Of a stretch of 64,000 nucleotides of DNA, positions 57,397 through 64,000 are shown piece after piece. Both the position numbers and the translations under genes were made by a program. Under the pieces are notes generated by a model. That model saw only the letters and a program-made list of their open reading frames with translations, searched no databases and was not told the origin of the DNA. Source of the DNA: Pseudomonas rustica (GTDB taxonomy: Bacteria > Pseudomonadota > Gammaproteobacteria > Pseudomonadales > Pseudomonadaceae); NCBI RefSeq assembly GCF_018336155.1, contig NZ_JAGYHF010000015.1:35097-99096 (forward strand), given 5' to 3'. Position 1 is the first letter of the stretch, and each line of letters opens with the position of its first letter.

Positions 57397-59502
57397 ATGC
57401 CGAGCATAGACGCCCTCGCCGATCGCTTATCGACCTACCTCGGCAACGACCAGGTCAACCTGGTCCGCCGAGCGTATTTCTACGCCGAACAAGCCCATGA
57501 CGGTCAACGCCGTCGCAGCGGCGAGGCGTACGTCACGCATCCTCTTGCCGTGGCCAATATTCTTGCCGACATGCACATGGATCATCAGAGCCTGATGGCC
57601 GCGATGCTGCATGACGTGATCGAAGACACCGGTATCGCCAAAGAAGCGCTGCAAGCGCAGTTCGGTGAAACCGTGGCCGAACTGGTCGACGGGGTCAGCA
57701 AACTGACCCAGATGAATTTCGAGACCAAGGCCGAAGCCCAAGCCGAAAACTTCCAGAAAATGGCCATGGCCATGGCGCGCGACATTCGCGTGATCCTGGT
57801 CAAACTCGCCGACCGCCTGCACAACATGCGCACGCTGGAAGTGCTGTCCGGCGAAAAACGCCGGCGCATCGCCAAGGAAACCCTCGAAATCTACGCGCCC
57901 ATCGCCAACCGGCTGGGCATGCATGCGATCCGCATCGAATTCGAAGACCTCGGCTTCAAGGCCATGCACCCGATGCGTTCCGCGCGGATCTACCAGGCGG
58001 TCAAGCGCGCCCGGGGCAACCGCAAGGAAATCGTCAACAAGATCGAAGAATCCCTTGGCCATTGCCTCGCTATCGACGGCATCCAGGGCGAAGTCAGCGG
58101 TCGTCAGAAACATCTCTACGGCATCTACAAGAAAATGCGCGGCAAGCGTCGGGCCTTCAACGAGATCATGGACGTCTACGCGTTCCGGATCATCGTCGAC
58201 AAGGTCGATACCTGCTATCGCGTGCTAGGCGCTGTACATAATTTGTACAAACCGTTGCCGGGGCGCTTCAAGGATTACATCGCGATCCCTAAAGCCAACG
58301 GCTATCAGTCGCTGCATACCACGCTGTTCGGCATGCACGGTGTACCGATCGAGATTCAGATCCGTACCCGCGAAATGGAAGAGATGGCCAACAACGGCAT
58401 CGCCGCCCATTGGCTGTATAAATCCAGTGGTGACGAGCAGCCGAAAGGCACTCACGCCCGCGCCCGTCAGTGGGTCAAAGGCGTGCTGGAAATGCAGCAA
58501 CGGGCCGGCAACTCGCTGGAATTCATCGAGAGCGTGAAGATCGACCTGTTCCCGGACGAGGTCTACGTGTTCACGCCGAAAGGCCGGATCATGGAGCTGC
58601 CGAAAGGCTCCACGGCGGTCGACTTTGCTTACGCGGTACACACCGACGTCGGCAACAGCTGCATTGCCTGCCGGATCAACCGTCGTCTCGCACCGCTGTC
58701 CGAACCGCTGCAAAGCGGCTCCACGGTCGAGATCGTCAGCGCACCCGGCGCTCGTCCAAATCCGGCGTGGCTGAATTTTGTGGTGACCGGCAAGGCGCGT
58801 ACGCACATCCGCCATGCGCTGAAACTGCAGCGCCGTTCCGAGTCCATCAGCCTCGGCGAACGCCTGCTGAACAAGGTGCTCAACGGTTTCGACAGTTCGC
58901 TGGAGAAAGTCCAGGCCGAACGCGTCAAAGCGATGCTCACCGAGTACCGCCTCGAACTGATCGAAGATTTGCTTGAAGACATTGGCCTGGGCAACCGCAT
59001 GGCCTACGTCGTCGCCCGCCGACTGCTCGGCGAAGGCGAACAGTTGCCAAGCCCGGAAGGCCCGCTGGCGATTCGCGGCACCGAAGGTCTGGTACTCAGC
59101 TACGCCAAGTGCTGCACGCCGATCCCGGGCGACCCGATTGTCGGGCACCTGTCGGCGGGCAAAGGCATGGTCGTGCACCTCGACAACTGCCGCAATATCA
59201 GCGAAATCCGGCACAACCCGGAAAAATGCATCCAGCTCTCGTGGGCCAAGGATGTCACCGGCGAATTCAACGTCGAACTGCGCGTCGAGCTGGAACACCA
59301 GCGCGGCCTGATCGCTCTGCTGGCCAGCAGCGTCAACGCAGCCGACGGCAATATCGAGAAAATCAGCATGGACGAACGCGATGGTCGCATCAGCGTTGTC
59401 CAGTTGGTGGTCAGCGTCCACGACCGAGTGCACCTGGCCCGCGTGATCAAGAAACTGCGCGCCTTGACCGGGGTGATCCGCATCACCCGCATGCGTGCAT
59501 AA
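57397..59502 (+). CDS. spoT: Bifunctional (p)ppGpp synthetase/hydrolase SpoT
   Basis: 701 residues, normal for SpoT. Makes and breaks the alarmone (p)ppGpp. Order: HD hydrolase domain (~1-200, AMLHDVIEDTGIAKEAL, KLADRLHNMRTLEVL), synthetase domain (~200-350, RRAFNEIMDVYAFRIIVDKV, RFKDYIAIPKANGYQSLHTT), TGS (~390-450, DEVYVFTPKGRIMELPKGST), a helical and conserved Cys region (LSYAKCCTPIPGDPIVG) and ACT (~625-700, VQLVVSVHDRVHLARVI). Catalytic hydrolase residues HD are present, so both activities are expected. ATG 57397. ridA follows after 24 bp. Confidence 0.98.
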   Translation: MPSIDALADRLSTYLGNDQVNLVRRAYFYAEQAHDGQRRRSGEAYVTHPLAVANILADMHMDHQSLMAAMLHDVIEDTGIAKEALQAQFGETVAELVDGVSKLTQMNFETKAEAQAENFQKMAMAMARDIRVILVKLADRLHNMRTLEVLSGEKRRRIAKETLEIYAPIANRLGMHAIRIEFEDLGFKAMHPMRSARIYQAVKRARGNRKEIVNKIEESLGHCLAIDGIQGEVSGRQKHLYGIYKKMRGKRRAFNEIMDVYAFRIIVDKVDTCYRVLGAVHNLYKPLPGRFKDYIAIPKANGYQSLHTTLFGMHGVPIEIQIRTREMEEMANNGIAAHWLYKSSGDEQPKGTHARARQWVKGVLEMQQRAGNSLEFIESVKIDLFPDEVYVFTPKGRIMELPKGSTAVDFAYAVHTDVGNSCIACRINRRLAPLSEPLQSGSTVEIVSAPGARPNPAWLNFVVTGKARTHIRHALKLQRRSESISLGERLLNKVLNGFDSSLEKVQAERVKAMLTEYRLELIEDLLEDIGLGNRMAYVVARRLLGEGEQLPSPEGPLAIRGTEGLVLSYAKCCTPIPGDPIVGHLSAGKGMVVHLDNCRNISEIRHNPEKCIQLSWAKDVTGEFNVELRVELEHQRGLIALLASSVNAADGNIEKISMDERDGRISVVQLVVSVHDRVHLARVIKKLRALTGVIRITRMRA

Positions 59503-59526
59503 CGCAACCCTAACAAGGAGTCCTAC

Positions 59527-59907
59527 ATGACCAAGACTGTTATCACCAGCGACAAGGCCCCGGCCGCCATCGGTACTTACTCCCAGGCGATCAAGGCAGG
59601 CAACACTGTTTACATGTCGGGTCAGATTCCTCTGGACCCAAAAACCATGGAACTGGTTGAAGGCTTCGAAGCCCAGACCGTCCAGGTGTTCGAGAACCTC
59701 AAAGCCGTGGCCGAAGCCGCTGGTGGTTCGTTCAAGGACATCGTCAAACTGAACATCTTCCTCACCGACCTGAGCCACTTCGCCAAGGTCAACGAGATCA
59801 TGGGCAAATACTTCGACCAGCCGTACCCGGCCCGCGCCGCCATCGGCGTTGCTGCCCTGCCAAAGGGTTCGCAGGTTGAAATGGATGCCATTCTGGTCAT
59901 CGAGTGA
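59527..59907 (+). CDS. ridA: RidA-family 2-iminobutanoate/2-iminopropanoate deaminase
   Basis: 126 residues, the canonical RidA length. Removes reactive enamine/imine intermediates formed by PLP enzymes. Seen: APAAIGTYSQAIKAGNTVYM, SGQIPLDPKTMELVEGF, VTENLKAV-like FENLKAVAEAAGGSFKDIV and the catalytic Arg motif PYPARAAIGVAALPKGSQVE. ATG 59527 with AAGGAG upstream. It follows spoT closely as in other gammaproteobacteria. Different from the RidA paralogue in the dad operon. Confidence 0.96.
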   Translation: MTKTVITSDKAPAAIGTYSQAIKAGNTVYMSGQIPLDPKTMELVEGFEAQTVQVFENLKAVAEAAGGSFKDIVKLNIFLTDLSHFAKVNEIMGKYFDQPYPARAAIGVAALPKGSQVEMDAILVIE

Positions 59908-59976
59908 TGCGCACGGCGCGGCCTTCAAACGCCGCGCCGACTGCTCTGCAAGAAAAGGTTTTGAAAGGATTCCACC

Positions 59977-60717
59977 ATGCGCAAAGCGCTAGCTCTTCCG
60001 CTGCTCGCCCTCCTCCTCGGCGGCTGCGCCAGCAACCCTGCCGACCGTGACATCAGCGGCACCTGGATCAATCAGGTGGCGATCAACGCTGCAGCCAAGG
60101 GCGGCCCCCTGCGCGAAGCACTTCAGGCTTACGGCCCGAACCTTGAGTGGGACGTCAACACCAAGGCCAGTCAGGCCCGCTACACCAACGGTTTTGAGAA
60201 CGTCGAAGGACGGCTGCTGGGCGAAGAGTCCGGCACCTGGAAAGTCGACTTCTATGGCAGCTCCGCCAGCGCGTTGAAACGCGACGGCAGCCAACTGCAA
60301 CAGGCCGCCGGCGATAACGAACCTGAGCAACTGTTCGATCGCGCACCGATTCCGGTACCGGAAGGCGCGCCGATTGGTGCGAGTTTCGAGCGTGCGCTGT
60401 ATTCCGCCTACATGGGCGGCAGCTGGAAAATCACCAGCGGTGAAGGCGAAGGCGCCACCGTGCAATTCCAGGCCGACGGCCAGGTGTCCGGTTTACCGGG
60501 TGCCGATCGATATGCGCTGTGCCTGGCGGGCGATTGCGCGTCGATGAGCAACGGCAACGACAGCATGTGGCTGCAGCAGAACGGTCAGGGTAATAACTGG
60601 ATCTTTGTGCGCAAGGGCAAAGAGCTGGAAATCCTGCAAGCGGTGAACTCCGCGCTGGCGGATGAACAGCCGCAGTTCACACCGGGTGCTCGCAAGTGGT
60701 TGCTGGAAAAACAGTAA
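59977..60717 (+). CDS. Uncharacterised lipoprotein
   Basis: 246 residues with a lipoprotein signal and lipobox LGGC (Cys17). Mature part has two similar halves: ISGTWINQVAINAAAKG with LLGEESGTWKVDF (first) and MGGSWKITSGEGEGATVQF with GNNWIFVRKGKELEIL (second), each a small beta-type lipocalin-like block. No family name known to me. ATG 59977 with AAAGG upstream, 69 bp after ridA, so it may share that message. Followed by a REP pair. Confidence 0.8.
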   Translation: MRKALALPLLALLLGGCASNPADRDISGTWINQVAINAAAKGGPLREALQAYGPNLEWDVNTKASQARYTNGFENVEGRLLGEESGTWKVDFYGSSASALKRDGSQLQQAAGDNEPEQLFDRAPIPVPEGAPIGASFERALYSAYMGGSWKITSGEGEGATVQFQADGQVSGLPGADRYALCLAGDCASMSNGNDSMWLQQNGQGNNWIFVRKGKELEILQAVNSALADEQPQFTPGARKWLLEKQ

Positions 60718-60724
60718 TCACCTG

Positions 60725-60799
60725 AAAAGATCGCAGCCTTCGGCAGCTCCTACAGGAAACGCATTCCAAGTAGGAGCTGCCAAAGGCTGCGATCTTTTG
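60725..60799. repeat. Inverted REP pair between lipoprotein and epimerase genes
   Basis: AAAAGATCGCAGCC...CAGCTCCTACAG and AGTAGGAGCTGCCAAAGGC...GCGATCTTTTG in the convergent gap. Confidence 0.87.
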
Positions 60800-60802
60800 C
60801 TT

Positions 60803-61657
60803 TTAGCGGCCTTCGAGGATCGCGGCGTAGCCTTCGCGGTAGCTTGGGTATGTTGGCGTCCAGCCGAGGGCCTTCGCCCGGGCATTGCTGCAGCGCTTGC
60901 TGCCTGTGCGCCGCACGCTCGCCTCTGCCGCCCACTCGGTCACACCCAGATACTCGCGTAACCAGTCGACCACTTCGGCCAACGGTGCCGGTGCATTGTC
61001 GACGCCGATGTAGATGTTCTCCAGCGCAGTCCCCTGCCGATCCGCCTCGAGCAAAAACTTCAGCAGACCCGCCGCGTCGTCCGCGTGAATGCGATTGCCA
61101 TATAGCGGTGGTTCGACGGCGACGCGATAACCCTCGCGAACTTGCGTCAGCAGACGCTCGCGGCCAGGGCCGTAAATACCGGTCAGGCGCAGGATGCTCG
61201 CCGGGATGCCGCTCTTGAGCGCGACTTGCTCAGCCTCAAGCATCAATCGTCCGGAGAAACCGCTGGCCACTGTCGCAGAGGTCTCGTCCACCCACTCGCC
61301 ATCCATCTGCCCATAAACACTGCTGCTGGATACAAACAACAGCCGCTCCGGCACCTGCCCGTAGTCATCCAGCCAGCTCAACACATTCTGCAAACCCTGC
61401 ACGTAAGCCGCGCGATACCCGGCTTCATCGTGATTCGTCGCAGCAGCGCAATACACCAGGTAATCCACCGCACCGATCGGCCAGGTGTCCGGGCAATCTT
61501 CATTAAAGAGATCCCCGGCAACACCAATGACACCCTCAGGCAGACGTGACACATCCCGGCGCAAGCCATGGACTTCCCAGCCAGCGGCCAGCAATTGCGT
61601 GGCCAGACGACTACCAATATCGCCACAACCGGCAATCAGAACAGAAGGCGCAGACAT
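60803..61657 (-). CDS. NAD(P)-binding epimerase/SDR (YeeZ-like)
   Basis: 284 residues, extended SDR fold. Dinucleotide-binding start VLIAGCGDIGSRLATQLLAA, then VDYLVYCAAATNHDEAGY, the Ser-Tyr active site in LLFVSSSSVYGQMDG and ILRLTGIYGPGRERLLTQV. The catalytic YxxxK is not in standard form after SSVYGQ, as in YeeZ-type proteins. Substrate unknown. ATG at 61655-61657. Lies alone, convergent with the lipoprotein gene and divergent from exbB. Confidence 0.85.
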   Translation of the reverse strand: MSAPSVLIAGCGDIGSRLATQLLAAGWEVHGLRRDVSRLPEGVIGVAGDLFNEDCPDTWPIGAVDYLVYCAAATNHDEAGYRAAYVQGLQNVLSWLDDYGQVPERLLFVSSSSVYGQMDGEWVDETSATVASGFSGRLMLEAEQVALKSGIPASILRLTGIYGPGRERLLTQVREGYRVAVEPPLYGNRIHADDAAGLLKFLLEADRQGTALENIYIGVDNAPAPLAEVVDWLREYLGVTEWAAEASVRRTGSKRCSNARAKALGWTPTYPSYREGYAAILEGR

Positions 61658-61845
61658 CAGAAAACTCCCATCGGAAAGCGACAGACTAGGCCCGGCGAGT
61701 GACGAGCGGCTAGCAATCAAGGAAAAAAAGATACTCTATTACTTTTGTTAACAAGAATTACTTGCAATAATGCCTGCCACTTTTGTTCTCGGCCTCACGA
61801 GGCCTGGAAGAGCATCATCGTTTTTCTATCTCAGGTCCGGCCAGC

Positions 61846-62817
61846 ATGACACGTAATCAAATCCCCGCTTCGCCAACCCAACGACCTCGCGCCTGGAGCG
61901 CAGTGGCGGCTCTGCTGCTCAGCCTGATGCTGGCACCGACCGCCGCCTTCGCCGACGCGCAAGCGCCAGCCGCACCGGCCGCGACCGAACAGCACGCTCC
62001 TGCTGCTGACGCGCCTGCCACCGCCCCGGCTGCTGCACCGGCTGCAACCGATCCAGTGCAAGCGGTAGACGCTGCCGACGTTCCTGAAGTTCTCGAAGCC
62101 GACAACACGCTGGGCATGGCCCACGACCTGTCGCCGTGGGGCATGTACCAGAACGCTGACATCATCGTCAAAATCGTGATGATCGGTCTGGCCATCGCGT
62201 CCATCATCACCTGGACCATCTGGATCGCCAAAGGCTTTGAGCTGATGGGCGCCAAGCGTCGTCTGCGTGGCGAAATCGCCGCCCTGAAGAAAGCCACCAC
62301 CCTTAAAGAAGCCAGCGCCACGGCCGGCAAGGAAGGCACCCTCGCCAACCTGCTGGTGCACGACGCACTGGAAGAGATGCGCCTGTCGGTCAACAGCCGC
62401 GAGAAAGAAGGCATCAAGGAACGCGTCAGCTTCCGTCTTGAGCGTCTGGTTGCAGCCTGCGGTCGCAACATGAGCAGCGGCACCGGCGTCCTCGCCACCA
62501 TCGGTTCCACCGCGCCGTTTGTCGGTCTGTTCGGTACCGTGTGGGGCATCATGAACTCCTTCATCGGCATCGCCAAAACCCAGACCACCAACCTCGCCGT
62601 TGTGGCGCCAGGTATCGCCGAAGCGCTGCTGGCCACCGCACTGGGTCTGGTTGCAGCGATTCCAGCGGTTGTGATCTACAACGTCTTCGCCCGCTCGATC
62701 GCCGGTTACAAGGCGCAGGTTTCCGATGCTTCGGCAGAAGTCCTGTTGCTGGTCAGCCGCGACCTCGACCACCAGCCTGAGCGCAGCTCGCAGCCGCACA
62801 TGGTTAAAGTGGGGTAA
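61846..62817 (+). CDS. exbB: TonB-system energising protein ExbB
   Basis: 323 residues. Proton-driven motor subunit with ExbD. A signal-like helix and a long Ala/Pro-rich periplasmic stretch (~35-95) precede the three-helix core, making it longer than E. coli ExbB (244). Core: WGMYQNADIIVKIVMIGLAI (TM1), then the cytoplasmic region, and VAPGIAEALLATALGLVAAI (TM3) with the family NLLVHDALEEMRLSV. ATG 61846 is the first ATG after the promoter region. ExbB/ExbD/TonB are overlapping or adjacent genes in one operon. The three Ala/Pro-rich extensions are common in Pseudomonas ExbB. Confidence 0.94.
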   Translation: MTRNQIPASPTQRPRAWSAVAALLLSLMLAPTAAFADAQAPAAPAATEQHAPAADAPATAPAAAPAATDPVQAVDAADVPEVLEADNTLGMAHDLSPWGMYQNADIIVKIVMIGLAIASIITWTIWIAKGFELMGAKRRLRGEIAALKKATTLKEASATAGKEGTLANLLVHDALEEMRLSVNSREKEGIKERVSFRLERLVAACGRNMSSGTGVLATIGSTAPFVGLFGTVWGIMNSFIGIAKTQTTNLAVVAPGIAEALLATALGLVAAIPAVVIYNVFARSIAGYKAQVSDASAEVLLLVSRDLDHQPERSSQPHMVKVG

Positions 62818-62823
62818 TCGGCC

Positions 62824-63252
62824 ATGGGCCTGCATTTGAAAGAAGGCGCAGACGACGATCTGGCCGAGAACCACGAAATCAACGTCACGCCGTTTATCGA
62901 CGTGATGCTGGTGCTGTTGATCATCTTCATGGTGGCCGCTCCGTTGGCCACCGTGGACATCAAAGTCGACCTGCCTGCCTCGACCGCCAAACCGGCGCCG
63001 CGGCCAGAGAAACCGGTGTTCCTCAGCGTAAAAGCTGATCAGCGCCTGTTCCTCGGCGAAGACGAAGTGAAGCCCGAAGCACTGGGTGCCACACTCGACG
63101 CCAGAACCAAGGGCAAGAAAGACACCACCATCTTCTTCCAGGCTGACAAAGGCGTGGATTACGGCGACCTGATGAGCGTGATGGATAACCTGCGTTCCGC
63201 CGGTTACCTGAAGGTCGGCCTGGTAGGACTTGAGACGGCAGCCAAGAAATGA
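62824..63252 (+). CDS. exbD: TonB-system energising protein ExbD
   Basis: 142 residues, normal. Single membrane helix (INVTPFIDVMLVLLIIFMVA, residues ~19-40) with the conserved proton-path Asp in FIDVML, and a periplasmic C-domain (ADKGVDYGDLMSVMDNLRSA). Works with ExbB to move TonB. ATG 62824, 6 bp after exbB stop. Its stop overlaps the tonB start (ATGA). Confidence 0.96.
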   Translation: MGLHLKEGADDDLAENHEINVTPFIDVMLVLLIIFMVAAPLATVDIKVDLPASTAKPAPRPEKPVFLSVKADQRLFLGEDEVKPEALGATLDARTKGKKDTTIFFQADKGVDYGDLMSVMDNLRSAGYLKVGLVGLETAAKK

Positions 63253-63995
63253 TCACGACGCGCCATAAGCTGACGCGTTACAGCGGTAGTCTGGCCGTGG
63301 TGCTGGGCGTTCATGCGCTGGCCATCGCGCTGGCGCTGAACTGGACCGCCCGCCCGCCCATCGAATTGCCGCCGCAGGCAATGATGGTCGAGCTGGCCCC
63401 GGTTCCGGCCCCGCCACCGCCTGCTCCGCCGAAAGTCGTCACACCGCCGCAGCCACCGGCTCCGGTTGAAGAGTTGCCGATTCCGAAACTGGCCGAAGCC
63501 CCGAAAGCTGAAATCGCGGTGCAGAAACCTAAACCGAAGCCCAAACCTAAACCGCCGAAGCCGGTCGAGAAGAAGCTGCCCGATCCGCCGAAGGAAAAAC
63601 CTTCCGAGGAAAAACCGGCCGACACCCAGCCGACTCAGGCACCAACGGAGAAATCCGCCCAGCCTGCACCAGGCCCGTCGCCGGCCCAGATGGCTGCCAA
63701 AGCCAGCTGGCAAGGCACCCTGCTCGCGCATTTGGCCAAGTACAAAAAGTACCCGGCCAGTGCTCAGGCACGCGGCAAGGAAGGCTTGAACCGTCTGCGT
63801 TTCGTGGTGGATGCCGAAGGTAACGTGCTGTCATTCGAACTGGTGGGCCGCTCTGGCAACGCTGATCTTGACCGGGCTACCCTGGAAATGATCCGCCGCG
63901 CACAACCGCTGCCCAAGCCACCGGCTGACATGCTCAACAACGGCTCGATCGAAATTGTTGCACCGTTTGTTTATTCCCTCGAGAGACGCCGCTGA
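63249..63995 (+). CDS. tonB: Energy transducer TonB
   Basis: 248 residues. N-terminal membrane anchor (~12-32, LAVVLGVHALAIALALNW), then a long Pro/Lys-rich spacer (~50-145, QKPKPKPKPKPPKPVEK) that spans the periplasm, and the C-terminal TonB domain (~155-248, YKKYPASAQARGKEGLNRLR, FVVDAEGNVLSFELVGRSGN). It drives outer-membrane siderophore, vitamin and haem receptors. ATG 63249 overlaps the exbD stop. Complete, ending 5 bp before the window edge. Iron regulation is likely for this operon in general; no clear Fur box was identified. Confidence 0.95.
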   Translation: MITTRHKLTRYSGSLAVVLGVHALAIALALNWTARPPIELPPQAMMVELAPVPAPPPPAPPKVVTPPQPPAPVEELPIPKLAEAPKAEIAVQKPKPKPKPKPPKPVEKKLPDPPKEKPSEEKPADTQPTQAPTEKSAQPAPGPSPAQMAAKASWQGTLLAHLAKYKKYPASAQARGKEGLNRLRFVVDAEGNVLSFELVGRSGNADLDRATLEMIRRAQPLPKPPADMLNNGSIEIVAPFVYSLERRR

Positions 63996-64000
63996 TCCAA

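Noticed and set aside
61725..61800. Possible Fur box before exbB
   Set aside because: AAGAATTACTTGCAATAATG has some AT-rich resemblance but too few matches to GATAATGATAATCATTATC.
1..64000. CRISPR arrays or insertion sequences
   Set aside because: No regularly spaced direct repeats and no transposase genes were seen; the repeats present are REP-type palindromes.

Overview
The window is chromosomal DNA of a Pseudomonas, most likely of the P. fluorescens group. Evidence: GC-rich genes, dense Pseudomonas-type palindromic repeats (GTAGGAGCTGC / GATCTTTTGATC and GAGCAAGC...CTCCCACA families), and a backbone that, as I recall it, runs parallel to P. aeruginosa PAO1 from about PA5285 to PA5339 (ubiK, amtB-glnK, yifB, LysR/MATE/ProE/rep/xpt, cycB, pauR-dadX-RidA-dadA/lrp, pauB4, PLD, MFS, kauB, rpmG-rpmB, dppA, radC/coaBC-dut-algC-argB, pyrE/crc, rph/yicC-gmk-rpoZ-spoT-ridA). 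No rRNA, tRNA, CRISPR array or complete insertion sequence was seen.

Layout. 1-1480: the amtB-glnK ammonium operon, read leftwards behind a sigma54 promoter with a pair of NtrC-like sites, and divergent ubiK. 1490-4245: an accessory island between ubiK and yifB holding a structured RNA leader, a BRO-N protein, an orphan HigA-like antitoxin, a GNAT-like enzyme, a degraded second BRO copy and two paralogous 56-residue proteins, each ending in its own terminator. 4379-16589: yifB, a DUF4432 protein, a chemoreceptor, LysR/MATE, the c-di-GMP protein ProE, rep and xpt. 16600-18320: a stand-alone PheRS-like ligase (SrmL type) between two ~210-bp direct repeats. 18315-21165: acetyl-CoA hydrolase/transferase, a tandem 130-bp repeat and cytochrome c5. 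21336-27388: the D-alanine (dad) and polyamine (pau) genes. 27514-33814: DUF1127, a MocR regulator and a chaperone-usher fimbrial operon with a DUF1120 pilin. 34171-39359: PLD lipoprotein, MFS transporter, kauB, cupin. 39543-47183: rpmG-rpmB, dppA, radC and the coaBC-dut-algC-argB block. 47387-48559: an unrecognised three-gene operon between REP pairs. 48662-55140: pyrE, crc, then an insert of gltS, a creatinase-like M24 protein and an AraC regulator, then DUF4870 and rph. 55411-60717: yicC-gmk, rpoZ-spoT-ridA and a lipoprotein. 60803-63995: a YeeZ-like epimerase and the complete exbB-exbD-tonB operon.

How genes fit together. AmtB/GlnK with the NtrC/sigma54 promoter form a nitrogen-starvation unit. 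DadA, RidA and DadX catabolise alanine under the divergent Lrp. PauR, the PauB-type oxidase and KauB form a polyamine degradation set spread over 17 kb. Guanylate kinase, omega, SpoT and RidA form the stringent-response neighbourhood. Crc and PyrE share a divergent promoter region. The best candidates for undescribed biology are the SrmL-type ligase, whose substrate-pocket residues differ from PheRS, the paired 56-residue proteins with the BRO/RNA-leader units, and the 47387-48559 operon.
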